A DNA stretch of 64,000 nucleotides from Prevotella sp. Its GTDB lineage: Bacteria > Bacteroidota > Bacteroidia > Bacteroidales > Bacteroidaceae. The notes beneath the pieces are model-generated. The model was not told where the DNA came from, made no database searches, and saw only the letters and a list, made by a program, of their open reading frames with translations. The stretch's first letter is position 1, and the number at the start of each line of letters is the position of its first letter. The stretch lies in NCBI GenBank assembly GCA_024695815.1, contig JAILHK010000005.1, forward strand, positions 1-64,000, read 5' to 3'. Below are positions 40,156 to 48,057 of this stretch, piece by piece. The translations under genes were made by a program, and so were the position numbers.

Positions 40156-40215
40156 TTCCCGAATTGATACAAGTCAATTTGTAACCTAAAACCTTTTATT
40201 TAATTAATTATTTTT

Positions 40216-42729
40216 ATGGTTAAACATCTTTACCTAGTGCTTGCATTATTGCTTGCATCAGAGAGTGTTTATGCTGCGCCCATCTCGAAAGACGCAGCGC
40301 GTAAGAAAGCGGAAACCTTTGCTGTCAGAAAAGGACGTACGCTTAGTTTCACTAAAAGTGCTGTTCACAAGGCCCCACAAGCCAAAGAACAGGAAACCTC
40401 ACCTTACTATGTGTTTGATATGGCTCAAGATGGCGGCTTCGTGATTGTTTCTGGCGATGACCGCACACGCAGCATTATCGGATACACAGAGAAGGGCTGC
40501 TATGATGAAGGCACACTGCCTGAAAACATGAAGTCGTGGTTGCAAATGGTTGCTGACCGCATCACGTCGCTCGGCGATGCAACAGCCACAACGAGTCAAA
40601 GCAAGCATGTCAAGTCTGCACGAGCAGCTGCGGCCACGGTGGTCATTCCACCACTGTTGTCGAGCACGTGGAATCAGGGTACTCCCTATTGGGACAACTG
40701 TCCCTTCCGTAATGGACAGCGTTGCTACACAGGCTGTACAGCTACTGCCTTTGCTCAGGTGATGTACTATTACCGCTGGCCTGAGGGTGCCACAACATCG
40801 GTGCCAGGCTATTCGGACGACGGACTGAATTACAGCTCGTTGCCTGCCACTACCTTCGATTGGAACCTGATGAAGAATAGCTATGGCGACGGCGACAGCG
40901 GCTCGAGCAGTGGCAATGCCGTAGCCAAGCTGATGCACTATGTGGGCAAGGGGGCTTTGATGCATTATACAGGTGGAGGCTCAGGAGCAGCTTTTGTCAA
41001 TGCAATCAATGCACTCAAGAATTATTTTGGTTATCCTCAGGATATCTATGAGATTTATAAGGACAACTATAGCAGTAGTGACTGGGTTAATGCTGTCTAT
41101 GCAGAGCTCTACTATGGACGTCCAGTACTGATAGAGGGTTACTCAGACATCAACTGGGGCGGTGGACATGCCTTTGTCTGTGATGGCTATCGCGACGATG
41201 GCTGCTTCCACATCAACTGGGGCTGGGGCGGCTGGTGCGACGGCTATTTCAGTCTTGACGTGCTGAACCCCGATGATCACAGTGGCATGGGCGCAGCTCC
41301 TGGTGGAAATGGTTATTATTGGCACGAGGGTGCTGTTGTGAATGTGCGCCGTCCTGACGGCATCGGTGGTGGAACAAACTCGGGCGGTGTACCAGTGGCC
41401 ACGTTCTATCAGGACATTAACTACGGTGGCTATGCTGTACAGCTTAGCGAGGGCACCTATACACAGTCGCAACTGGAGGCTCGGGGCATCCGAAACAATG
41501 ACATCACCTCTCTGAAGGTATTGGCTGGATTCAAGGTGACTGTTTTTGATGGCTCGTCTTTCAATGGTGATAGCAAGACGCTGTCGGCTGATTGTAGTTG
41601 GATTGGTGGCGACTGGAACGACCGAGCCAGTTCTATCAAGATTGAACCCAATGGTGTGAGCGGTCTGGGTGGCATCCATAAGCTGAAGAATTATCACAGT
41701 GGCAAGTTTATGGATCTGGATGGCAATAGCACTAACAATGGCACCGCTATCGTGCAGTGGGACGACGAGGGTACTGAGCTCTATCAGCAATGGCGCTTCA
41801 ACGAGATAGAGCCAGGTGTCTATACGATTCAGGCTGCTGCCACGCAGAGCCGAGGGCTCGACATTATCAACCGTGGCACTGCCAATGGCACGCAAGTCAT
41901 TCTTTACGACTATCTGAATGGTGCTCATCAGCAGTTCATCGTCTTCGACAAGGGTGCTGGCTGGTATCAGCTGGTGGCACGCAATTGTGGACGCGTCGTG
42001 GAAATGCCTAATGCCAGCACCACTTCGGGCGAACATGTACAGATCTGGGACAATAATAATCAGATTTGTTCGTGGTGGCAGCTGGCGGTGGCTTACACGA
42101 CGGCTGATTTGACCGATCTCGGTGGCTCATGCGAGGTGTCGCATGCGGCTGTGAACGGCAATGAGTCGGCTACAAAGCTATTTGACAACAATTCAAATAC
42201 AAAATATTGTGCATTTGTTGGTTCTACAGACGAGGTCTCAATGACCTTCCACTCGACAAGAAGTGCCCGACTGACTAGCTACACCATTACTTCGGCCAAC
42301 GACTTTGAAGGACGCGACCCTAAGAACTGGCGATTGGAGGGTTCGACCAACGGCACTACGTGGGAGACTATTGACACGCGTAGCAACGAAATATTCACGG
42401 CGCGTTTCCAAAAGAAAACTTTTAGTGTTAGTCCTTCAAACAGCTACAGTCATTATCGATTAGTGGTTACTCAACGCCGGGATGCTCAGTCCACGGTATT
42501 CCAGATTGCCGAGATCGAATATTTTGCTCTTGTGGCTCAAGGACAGTATGCACCAGCCAATGCTCAAGTGCTGAGCATTGATTCTAATATTCTTGATGGA
42601 CACTCGTCCGAGCATACCTTTGATATCTACTCCGTGGATGGAAAGCTTGTAAAGAGAGCTGTCACCAATCTCGAAGGAATGCCTAAGGGTGTGTATGTGG
42701 TTAATCGCAAAAAGGTGATGATTAGATAA
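40216..42729 (+). CDS. Secreted C10 (streptopain-like) cysteine protease with lectin-like domains and T9SS tail
   Basis: An exported 837-residue mosaic. Residues 1-20 are a signal peptide; 21-125 resemble the Spi-type pro-domain; the C10 catalytic domain follows, with Cys174 in YTGCTATAFAQ and His318 in GGGHAFVCDGY, then HINWGWGG. After it come a beta/gamma-crystallin-like segment (about 394-478), a ricin-type beta-trefoil (about 484-625, with QQWRF and QQFIV repeats), a discoidin/F5-8C-like domain (about 630-770), and a C-terminal FDIYSVDGKLV...PKGVYVV tail that fits the type IX secretion sorting domain. It is probably cell-surface or secreted and sugar-binding. Substrate unknown. Confidence 0.9.
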   Translation: MVKHLYLVLALLLASESVYAAPISKDAARKKAETFAVRKGRTLSFTKSAVHKAPQAKEQETSPYYVFDMAQDGGFVIVSGDDRTRSIIGYTEKGCYDEGTLPENMKSWLQMVADRITSLGDATATTSQSKHVKSARAAAATVVIPPLLSSTWNQGTPYWDNCPFRNGQRCYTGCTATAFAQVMYYYRWPEGATTSVPGYSDDGLNYSSLPATTFDWNLMKNSYGDGDSGSSSGNAVAKLMHYVGKGALMHYTGGGSGAAFVNAINALKNYFGYPQDIYEIYKDNYSSSDWVNAVYAELYYGRPVLIEGYSDINWGGGHAFVCDGYRDDGCFHINWGWGGWCDGYFSLDVLNPDDHSGMGAAPGGNGYYWHEGAVVNVRRPDGIGGGTNSGGVPVATFYQDINYGGYAVQLSEGTYTQSQLEARGIRNNDITSLKVLAGFKVTVFDGSSFNGDSKTLSADCSWIGGDWNDRASSIKIEPNGVSGLGGIHKLKNYHSGKFMDLDGNSTNNGTAIVQWDDEGTELYQQWRFNEIEPGVYTIQAAATQSRGLDIINRGTANGTQVILYDYLNGAHQQFIVFDKGAGWYQLVARNCGRVVEMPNASTTSGEHVQIWDNNNQICSWWQLAVAYTTADLTDLGGSCEVSHAAVNGNESATKLFDNNSNTKYCAFVGSTDEVSMTFHSTRSARLTSYTITSANDFEGRDPKNWRLEGSTNGTTWETIDTRSNEIFTARFQKKTFSVSPSNSYSHYRLVVTQRRDAQSTVFQIAEIEYFALVAQGQYAPANAQVLSIDSNILDGHSSEHTFDIYSVDGKLVKRAVTNLEGMPKGVYVVNRKKVMIR

Positions 42730-42739
42730 AAAAACAAAG

Positions 42740-42766
42740 TAGGGAAGAACCTCGAGTTCTTCCCTA
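42740..42766 (+). terminator. Terminator of the C10 protease gene
   Basis: A perfect 11-bp stem (TAGGGAAGAAC and its complement) with a CTCGA loop is followed by a T-rich tract. Confidence 0.92.
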
Positions 42767-42908
42767 TTATTTTCATTGTGTAATTTTAGCTAGTTAAGCG
42801 TGCCACTCTTGTGAGTGTATCCTTGTGTACATGTTAATCCAGTCCATAGTTTGTTAAGCATGCTCCTTTATGAGATAGATAGTGTATTAAGCAGTTTTTT
42901 TTAACAAA

Positions 42909-43034
42909 ATGCATTATTTTTTTGATAGAGACCATGTATTATATATTCCTTATTCAGAGTTTCTTGACTACATAAAAGATAATAAGGAAATTGTTGATGA
43001 TGATCAGTTATTCCCTCAATATATCAAACATTAG
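42909..43034 (+). pseudogene. Possible remnant: 41-codon ORF with frameshifted continuation
   Basis: The ORF starts MHYFFDRDHVLYIPYSEFLD and ends FPQYIKH. Just after it, the +1 frame stays open from about 43018 to a TGA near 43106 and reads ...LFVKVACGYFETVGIPETEV. The two together look like one small protein gene broken by a frameshift. I do not recognise the family, and neither piece has clear expression signals, so an intact small gene is also possible. Confidence 0.35.
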
Positions 43035-43195
43035 AATAATACAGCTTTTCGTAAAAGTTGCTTGTGGTTATTTTGAAACAGTAGGAATACCAGAAACAGA
43101 AGTATGACTAGACGCAACAGTACGAGGATTTACTGCTCCATTTATCACGTTTTTTATTTAAAGTGCTTACTGGGACAGGCTAACGGTCCACTTGC

Positions 43196-43273
43196 CTTAC
43201 AGGCAGTGCAATGGACGAAAAAAATGGGTGGGAGGTGATGCCGGGCTTACAGGCAGTGCAATGGACGAAAAAA
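43196..43273 (+). repeat. Two identical 28-bp repeats 50 bp apart
   Basis: CTTACAGGCAGTGCAATGGA continuing with CGAAAAAA is present at 43196-43223 and 43246-43273. Related, diverged copies lie inside the transposase gene at 44549 and 44597. The first copy can fold as TGCC-TTACA-GGCA. Confidence 0.9.
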
Positions 43274-43359
43274 GGAGGGGGCTGGATACCCATAAATGGT
43301 TAATATTTTGTGAGGCTTATGGAACTATGACGGGGCGAAAAAACACCATGATTTGAGTA

Positions 43360-43409
43360 TTGCGCTCTTGGGCTTTTTAAGCTATCTTTGCAACGATAAT
43401 CTATCGTTG
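43360..43409 (+). promoter_or_regulatory. Promoter with an adjacent palindrome, methyltransferase gene
   Basis: TTG (43360-43362), 20 bp, TATCTTTG (43383-43390), then immediately CAACGATA-atc-TATCGTTG (43391-43409), a perfect 8-bp inverted repeat covering the expected transcription start. The latter could be an operator or a 5' RNA hairpin. Confidence 0.7.
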
Positions 43410-43428
43410 AATAAATGTATTAGCTATT

Positions 43429-44040
43429 ATGGGATTTGTAAGTAAGTTTTTCACTAATTGCGCTCACCCTAAGGGAACAATGGGGCGCATGATGCTTAGG
43501 GTTATGAATGCGTGTCATGCACCGCTGACCAATTGGGGACTGTCGTTCGTGACGTTTAAAGAGGGATGGACCATGCTTGACATTGGCTGTGGCGGTGGTG
43601 CTACGCTGAGACGCCTGCTGAAACGGAGCAAGAACGGTGTAGCCTATGGCATCGACATCTCAGAGGAAAGTGTGGCAAAGGCACGTAAGGTTAATGCTAA
43701 GGTGATAGACCGGCAGGTGTTCGTCTGTCAGGGCTCGGCTGTGAAACTGCCTTATGAAGATGAAAAGTTTGAACTGGTGACAGCCGTGGAAACGGTCTAT
43801 TTCTGGCCAGAGTTGCCTGTGTGCTTGCAGGAGGTGCATCGTGTGCTGAAGCATGGCGGACGCTTTGTAATTATGGTAGAGGTGGTGGACAGGTGCTCAA
43901 AATGGATTGACGTGGTGGAGGGTATGACGGCTTATCCGCCTGAGCAGCTGAAAGAGATGCTTGATGAGGCTGGATTCGTGAAAACGGAAATACACAGAAA
44001 GCGTCCTTCATATGCTACCATTGTGGGGGTGAAGTCTTGA
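43429..44040 (+). CDS. Class I SAM-dependent methyltransferase
   Basis: A 203-residue cytosolic protein with the Rossmann methyltransferase motifs: MLDIGCGGGATLRRLL (motif I, SAM binding), GIDISEESVAKARK (post-I acidic residue), LPYEDEKFELVTAVETVYFW (motif II) and VLKHGGRFVIMVE (motif III). It belongs to the Methyltransf_11 type, usually acting on small molecules. An N-terminal segment TNCAHPKGTMGRMMLRVMN precedes the domain. It has its own promoter and terminator, so it is monocistronic. Substrate unknown. Confidence 0.88.
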   Translation: MGFVSKFFTNCAHPKGTMGRMMLRVMNACHAPLTNWGLSFVTFKEGWTMLDIGCGGGATLRRLLKRSKNGVAYGIDISEESVAKARKVNAKVIDRQVFVCQGSAVKLPYEDEKFELVTAVETVYFWPELPVCLQEVHRVLKHGGRFVIMVEVVDRCSKWIDVVEGMTAYPPEQLKEMLDEAGFVKTEIHRKRPSYATIVGVKS

Positions 44041-44080
44041 TGTGTCTGGGACTGACGAGAAAATAGGGGATGACGAAAAA

Positions 44081-44114
44081 ATCTCATGCCAAAAGGATGG
44101 CATGGGATTTTTTT
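44081..44114 (+). terminator. Terminator of the methyltransferase gene
   Basis: ATCtCATGCCA (44081-44091) pairs with TGGCATGgGAT (44098-44108) around AAAGGA, followed by a T-run to 44114. The T-run abuts the next gene's -7 box. Confidence 0.85.
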
Positions 44115-44118
44115 GTGG

Positions 44119-44126
44119 TATCTTTG
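44119..44126 (+). promoter_or_regulatory. -7 box for the transposase-like gene
   Basis: TATCTTTG lies 42 bp before the ATG at 44168, directly after the terminator T-run. No TTG is found at -33. Confidence 0.5.
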
Positions 44127-44167
44127 CAAATTGAAAAATGGAACTTAACTAAAGAGGATATAAAAGC

Positions 44168-45301
44168 ATGGGTAAGAGTCAATGGCAATGGCAAAAGGAA
44201 GGTACTTCGTGGAGGGGCATCGGCATTTATCATGTCACGCTGACGGTGCCGTCAAGGCAACCGTTGTTAGGACGTTTGGTCGTGACGGATAGCGACCCCT
44301 CTAAGGCTCGAGTGGAAAGAACGGAGCTGGGCAGACTCTTGCTGGAGTGTCAGCGGTCTGTGCCTGTGTTTCATCCCGAGATTCAGATCTTGCAGTATTG
44401 TCTTATGCCTGATCACTTGCACATGGTCTGGTACGTTCGCCGTCCGATGGAAAAGAGTATTAGACAGGTGGCGCAGGGGTTCTGGCAAGCTGTCAAGAAA
44501 CTGGGGCGCGCATATAGCTATATCGTGGAGGGCGAAAGTGATGCCTGCCTTACAGGCGGCACAATGAACGGAAGGGATGGGGCTGGTGAAGCCTGCCTTA
44601 CAAACGGTGCAATGAACGAAAGAGGTGGGGTGTTGAGGCTTTCGTCGATTGTTGAGGCTGATAGCCAGAAGAGTTCTCTTTGTCTGGCTATTGGTAAGGA
44701 ACGCTATTGTCGGCTGGACCCTGTATTCACAGAGCGACCTTTCTTGCGGCCATTATCACGTCGTGGACAGTTGCATGCGATGATTCGATATGTGCAGATG
44801 AACCCTCAACGGTTGGCTACGAAACGGATGATGCTGGGCTTCTTTTGCGTGCAGCAGGGCATTGAGCTTGGCGAGCGTATCTATAGTGGGGTGGGGAATG
44901 TGAAGTTGCTATCTATGGAGCACTTTGCTGCGGTGCATGTGCGTAGCATGTGGGTGAGGGCTGCAGAAAGGGGCGACCGACAGCAACTGCGCAACTATAT
45001 GAATGGCTGTGTGATTGAGGCTCGCAAGGGGTGTGTGATGGTGTCGCCATTCATCTCGGCACAGGAGAAGCAAGTGATGCGGGTTCTGTTAGATGAAAAA
45101 CATCCGTTTATCCTTTTGGCAGACAATGGCTTTCGCAATTACTACAAACCGTCGGATGCTCTTTTTGGGGCATGTGCAGAGGGGCGCGTGCTGATACTTA
45201 GTCCATGGACCTATGATGCTGACAAACGCCATGTGACGCGTGAGGAGTGTGTGGCTCTAAATGAAATGACTGCGGAGTTAGTGAGTTTATTGAATGAATG
45301 A
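44168..45301 (+). CDS. Y1-type (REP-associated) transposase-like protein
   Basis: A 377-residue HUH single-strand nuclease-like protein. The N-terminal Y1 domain has the strand GIYHVTLTVPSRQPLLGRL, the HUH motif as His83-Leu-His85 in LMPDHLHMVWYV, and helix KSIRQVAQGFWQAVKKLG. The probable catalytic Tyr208 is in MIRYVQMNPQRLATKR, the RAYT-like segment. Between them, residues of about 126-157 hold a 16-residue tandem duplication (ACLTGGTMN, ACLTNGAMN) encoded by copies of the intergenic 28-bp repeat. The C-terminal 130 residues (after Tyr208) are an extra domain of unknown type. The protein is longer than ordinary RAYTs (150-220 residues). Not an IS with visible ends. Confidence 0.82.
   Translation: MGKSQWQWQKEGTSWRGIGIYHVTLTVPSRQPLLGRLVVTDSDPSKARVERTELGRLLLECQRSVPVFHPEIQILQYCLMPDHLHMVWYVRRPMEKSIRQVAQGFWQAVKKLGRAYSYIVEGESDACLTGGTMNGRDGAGEACLTNGAMNERGGVLRLSSIVEADSQKSSLCLAIGKERYCRLDPVFTERPFLRPLSRRGQLHAMIRYVQMNPQRLATKRMMLGFFCVQQGIELGERIYSGVGNVKLLSMEHFAAVHVRSMWVRAAERGDRQQLRNYMNGCVIEARKGCVMVSPFISAQEKQVMRVLLDEKHPFILLADNGFRNYYKPSDALFGACAEGRVLILSPWTYDADKRHVTREECVALNEMTAELVSLLNE
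44546..44641 (+). repeat. In-frame 48-bp tandem repeat inside the transposase gene
   Basis: Two units start with TGCCTTACA at 44546 and 44594, 48 bp (16 codons) apart, and diverge by substitutions. Their core matches the 28-bp repeats at 43196 and 43246. The region inserts codons between the HUH and Tyr motifs. Confidence 0.85.
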
Positions 45302-45310
45302 AAAAAAATA

Positions 45311-45340
45311 AAGCGAGGCTCGATGACCTCGCTTATTCTT
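45311..45340 (+). terminator. Terminator of the transposase-like gene
   Basis: AAGCGAGG (45311-45318) pairs with CCTCGCTT (45327-45334) around an 8-nt loop and is followed by ATTCTT. The gene ends 10 bp upstream. Confidence 0.8.
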
Positions 45341-45344
45341 TGTT

Positions 45345-45439
45345 GCTCACTTAATCGCAATATTGACCAAAGGGTCTAAATTGCTCACGTTCGGCAATTA
45401 AAGCAAGCTTTATTGCGCTCACTTAATCGCAATTTTGTC
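45345..45439. repeat. Partial duplication of the rpiB 3' end
   Basis: A 23-bp sequence spanning the rpiB stop codon (45417-45439) recurs at 45345-45367 with 21 of 23 matches (GCTCACTTAATCGCAAT core). TTGCTCAC occurs once more at 45381 with a different continuation. The spacing of the two long copies is 72 bp. Confidence 0.75.
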
Positions 45440-45859
45440 GACGCGCTTTTGATGGCGACCGCCTTCGAAGGTGGCAGTGAAGAACTCGTCCATGATTTTA
45501 CGCGCCATGTTGTTGTCGATGAAACGACCAGGCATCACTAGCACGTTGGCATCGTTGTGCTGACGAATGAGATGGGCTATCTCTGGGATCCAACACAGAC
45601 CGGCACGCACCTGCTGGTGCTTGTTGAGCGTGATGGAGATGCCCTCGCCACTGCCACAGATGGCAATGCCGGGATATACCTCGCCACTCTCAATTCCCTC
45701 TGCCAAAGCATGGCCGAAGTCGGGATAATCTACGCTGGCATCGCTATAGGTGCCGTAGTCTTTGTAGGGATAGCCCTTCTCCTCGAGATACTCGAGTACG
45801 AACTTCTTGAGTGCAAAACCTGCGTGGTCGCAGGCTACGCCAACTGTCTTTACTTCCAT
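45419..45859 (-). CDS. rpiB: Ribose-5-phosphate isomerase B
   Basis: Interconverts ribose 5-phosphate and ribulose 5-phosphate. It has 146 residues, typical for the LacA/RpiB fold. The N-terminus VGVACDHAGFALKKFVLEYL carries the conserved Asp-His; GIAICGSGEGISITLNKH contains the anion-binding loop (Cys catalytic base region). Transketolase is directly upstream, and the two work together in the non-oxidative pentose phosphate pathway, here as the tail of the arabinose gene run. Confidence 0.95.
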   Translation of the reverse strand: MEVKTVGVACDHAGFALKKFVLEYLEEKGYPYKDYGTYSDASVDYPDFGHALAEGIESGEVYPGIAICGSGEGISITLNKHQQVRAGLCWIPEIAHLIRQHNDANVLVMPGRFIDNNMARKIMDEFFTATFEGGRHQKRVDKIAIK

Positions 45860-45889
45860 AAGCTATAGGTATTAAATTATAAAAAACGA

Positions 45890-45945
45890 AGAGACACAGG
45901 CGGACAGAGTCTTTCTTTGCGGATGCTCTGTGCCCCTGTATCTCT
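45890..45945 (-). promoter_or_regulatory. Long intercistronic hairpin between tkt and rpiB
   Basis: Two 20-bp arms (45890-45909 and 45926-45945) pair at 17 positions around a 16-nt loop. It may modulate rpiB expression by partial termination or mRNA processing. Confidence 0.6.
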
Positions 45946-45960
45946 ATGTGGATTAAACGA

Positions 45961-47973
45961 TTATGCAAGCAGTTTCTTTACCTGCTCGTAAACATTCTGA
46001 CCGGTGTAGCCCAGTTTCTCGTCGAGTACCTTGTAGGGGGCAGAGAAACCGAAGCTCTCGAGACCCCATACGCAGCCATCGGCACCAACGAGTCCTTCGA
46101 GGGTGACGGGCAGACCTGCGGTGAGGCCGAACTTTTTCTTGCCAGCAGGCAGCACGCTCTGCTGATAGTCCTTGCTCTGCGAGCGGAAGAGACCCTCAGA
46201 AGGAACGCTGACAATGCGTACCTTGACTCCGTCCTTGCGCAGCAGGTCGGCACCAGCCTCGAGGGTGGCTACCTCTGAACCTGAAGCCAGCAGGATGACA
46301 TCGTAGTCCTCGTCGCTTCCGGCTACAACATAGGCGCCCTTGGTAGCCTGTGTGTAATCGTTGCCAGCAGGCAGCATGTCGATGTTCTGACGAGAGAAGA
46401 TGAGTGCTGTTGGGGTAGAGGTATTCTCCATAGCCATGCGCCAGCAGACGGTGGTCTCTTCGGCATCGGCAGGACGAACAACGAGCATTGAATTCTTGCC
46501 GTGGTGGTTCTTCAGCTTCTCCATGAGACGAATCTGTGCTTCCTGCTCTACGGGCTCGTGAGTAGGTCCGTCTTCACCAACGCGGAACGCGTCGTGGGTC
46601 CAGATGAACTTCACGGGGAGCTCCATGAGGGCTGCCATACGTACGGCGGGCTTCATATAGTCTGAGAACACGAAGAAAGTACCGCAAGCGGGGATGACAC
46701 CACCGTGCAAGGCCATACCAATGCAGCAGCATGCCATAGTGAGCTCGGCAACACCTGCCTCGAAGAACGCACCGCTGAAGTCGCCGCGAACGAGGTCGTG
46801 GGTCTTCTTGAGGAAGCCGTCGGTTTTATCTGAGTTAGAGAGGTCGGCAGAAGCACAAATCATGTTGGGAACCTGCTCGGCAAGCAGGCCCAGAACGGTA
46901 GCTGATGCTGCACGGGTGGCTGCACCTGCCTTCTGTTCAATCTTGCTCCAGTCGATTTTGGGAGCCTTGCCGCTGAACCAGTCTTCGAGCTGCTGAGCCT
47001 TCTCGGGGTTGGCCTTGGCCCAGGCGGCCTTCTCGGCATAGCGCTCGGCCACAATTTTCTTCAGCTCTTCGCGACGCTTAGCGTACATCTCCTGAACCTC
47101 GGGGAAAATCAGGAAGGGATTCTCGGGATCGGCACCCAAGTTCTTCATGGTGTTGATGTAGGCATCGCCACCAAGAGGTGCACCGTGGGTGGCGCAGTTG
47201 CTCTCGTAAGATGTATTATCGGCCTTGCGGGCACCTTTACCCATCACGCAGTGGCCAATGATCAGGCTGGGGCGCTCTTTCTCGGCCTGAGCCTTCTTGA
47301 TGGCCTCGCGAATCTGGTCAACATCGTTGCCATTGATGGTCTGTACGTACCAGCCCCAGGCCTCGTACTTCTTGGCAGTATCCTCGCAGGTTACGACCTC
47401 GGTCTTTGTAGAAAGCTGGATGTCGTTGGCATCGTAGAACATGATGAGGTTGTCCAATCCCAGGTTGCCGGCAATACGACCAGCACCCTGTGAGATCTCC
47501 TCCTGTACACCACCGTCGCTGATGTAAGCGTAGATGGTCTGATTCATGACGTTGCCCAGACGAGCCTTCAGGAACTTGGCTGCGATGGCAGCACCCACGG
47601 CAAAGGTGTGACCCTGGCCCAGAGGACCAGAGGTGTTCTCAATGCCACGCTCAATCTCGCGCTCGGGGTGACCGGGGGTTACAGAGCCCCACTGGCGTAG
47701 GTTCTTTAGGTCGTCGATGCTGAACTTACCAATGAGAGCCAACTGAGAGTAGAGCATTGGTGCCATATGACCAGGATCAAGGAAGAAACGGTCGCGACCT
47801 TCCCATGCGGGGTTCTCGGGGTCGTAAACCAGGAACTCGCTGTAGAGGGTGTTGATGAAGTCGGCACCACCCATGGCACCACCGGGGTGACCACTCTTGG
47901 CTTTCTCGACCATAGATGCAGCAAGGATGCGGATGTTGTCCGCTGCAAGGTTCATAATCTTGTTGTCGTTCAT
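45961..47973 (-). CDS. tkt: Transketolase
   Basis: Thiamine-diphosphate enzyme moving two-carbon ketol units between pentose, tetrose and triose phosphates. It has 670 residues with three domains: an N-terminal PP domain with HPGGAMGGADF, GPLGQGHTFAVG and the ThDP/Mg motif beginning SDGGVQEEISQGAG (usual GDG replaced by SDG), a Pyr domain (VAELTMACCCIGMAL, WTHDAFRVGEDGPTHEP), and a C-terminal domain. It converts xylulose 5-phosphate coming from the arabinose pathway. It has its own promoter and is followed by rpiB. Confidence 0.96.
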   Translation of the reverse strand: MNDNKIMNLAADNIRILAASMVEKAKSGHPGGAMGGADFINTLYSEFLVYDPENPAWEGRDRFFLDPGHMAPMLYSQLALIGKFSIDDLKNLRQWGSVTPGHPEREIERGIENTSGPLGQGHTFAVGAAIAAKFLKARLGNVMNQTIYAYISDGGVQEEISQGAGRIAGNLGLDNLIMFYDANDIQLSTKTEVVTCEDTAKKYEAWGWYVQTINGNDVDQIREAIKKAQAEKERPSLIIGHCVMGKGARKADNTSYESNCATHGAPLGGDAYINTMKNLGADPENPFLIFPEVQEMYAKRREELKKIVAERYAEKAAWAKANPEKAQQLEDWFSGKAPKIDWSKIEQKAGAATRAASATVLGLLAEQVPNMICASADLSNSDKTDGFLKKTHDLVRGDFSGAFFEAGVAELTMACCCIGMALHGGVIPACGTFFVFSDYMKPAVRMAALMELPVKFIWTHDAFRVGEDGPTHEPVEQEAQIRLMEKLKNHHGKNSMLVVRPADAEETTVCWRMAMENTSTPTALIFSRQNIDMLPAGNDYTQATKGAYVVAGSDEDYDVILLASGSEVATLEAGADLLRKDGVKVRIVSVPSEGLFRSQSKDYQQSVLPAGKKKFGLTAGLPVTLEGLVGADGCVWGLESFGFSAPYKVLDEKLGYTGQNVYEQVKKLLA

Positions 47974-48006
47974 AATACTATAATGAATAATTGTCTAATT
48001 TGTCTG

Positions 48007-48037
48007 CAAAGTTACGCAAAATAGTTGAATAGACAAA
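48007..48037 (-). promoter_or_regulatory. Promoter of tkt-rpiB
   Basis: The minus strand reads TTTG (48037-48034), exactly 19 bp, TAACTTTG (48014-48007). This fully matches the consensus and lies between the kinase gene and tkt, so tkt can be expressed independently of the arabinose genes. Confidence 0.85.
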
Positions 48038-48057
48038 GAAATGCGCACGATAATGCG

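Larger units (their letters stand above)
42767..43428. other. AT-rich intergenic region with decayed coding remnants and repeats
   Basis: This 660-bp stretch has no recognised gene. It contains a 41-codon ORF (42909-43034), a second open segment in another frame directly after it, two copies of a 28-bp repeat (43196 and 43246), and the promoter of the methyltransferase gene at its right end. The left 300 bp are distinctly AT-rich compared with the flanking genes, which suggests foreign or degenerate DNA. Confidence 0.6.

Noticed and set aside
41143..42036. 297-codon open frame antisense to the C10 protease gene
   Set aside because: Composition reflects the opposite strand's codons; no promoter, no recognisable domain.
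43141..43180. tRNA-like GC pairing near 43165
   Set aside because: No cloverleaf or T-loop sequence could be built; only short chance complementarity.
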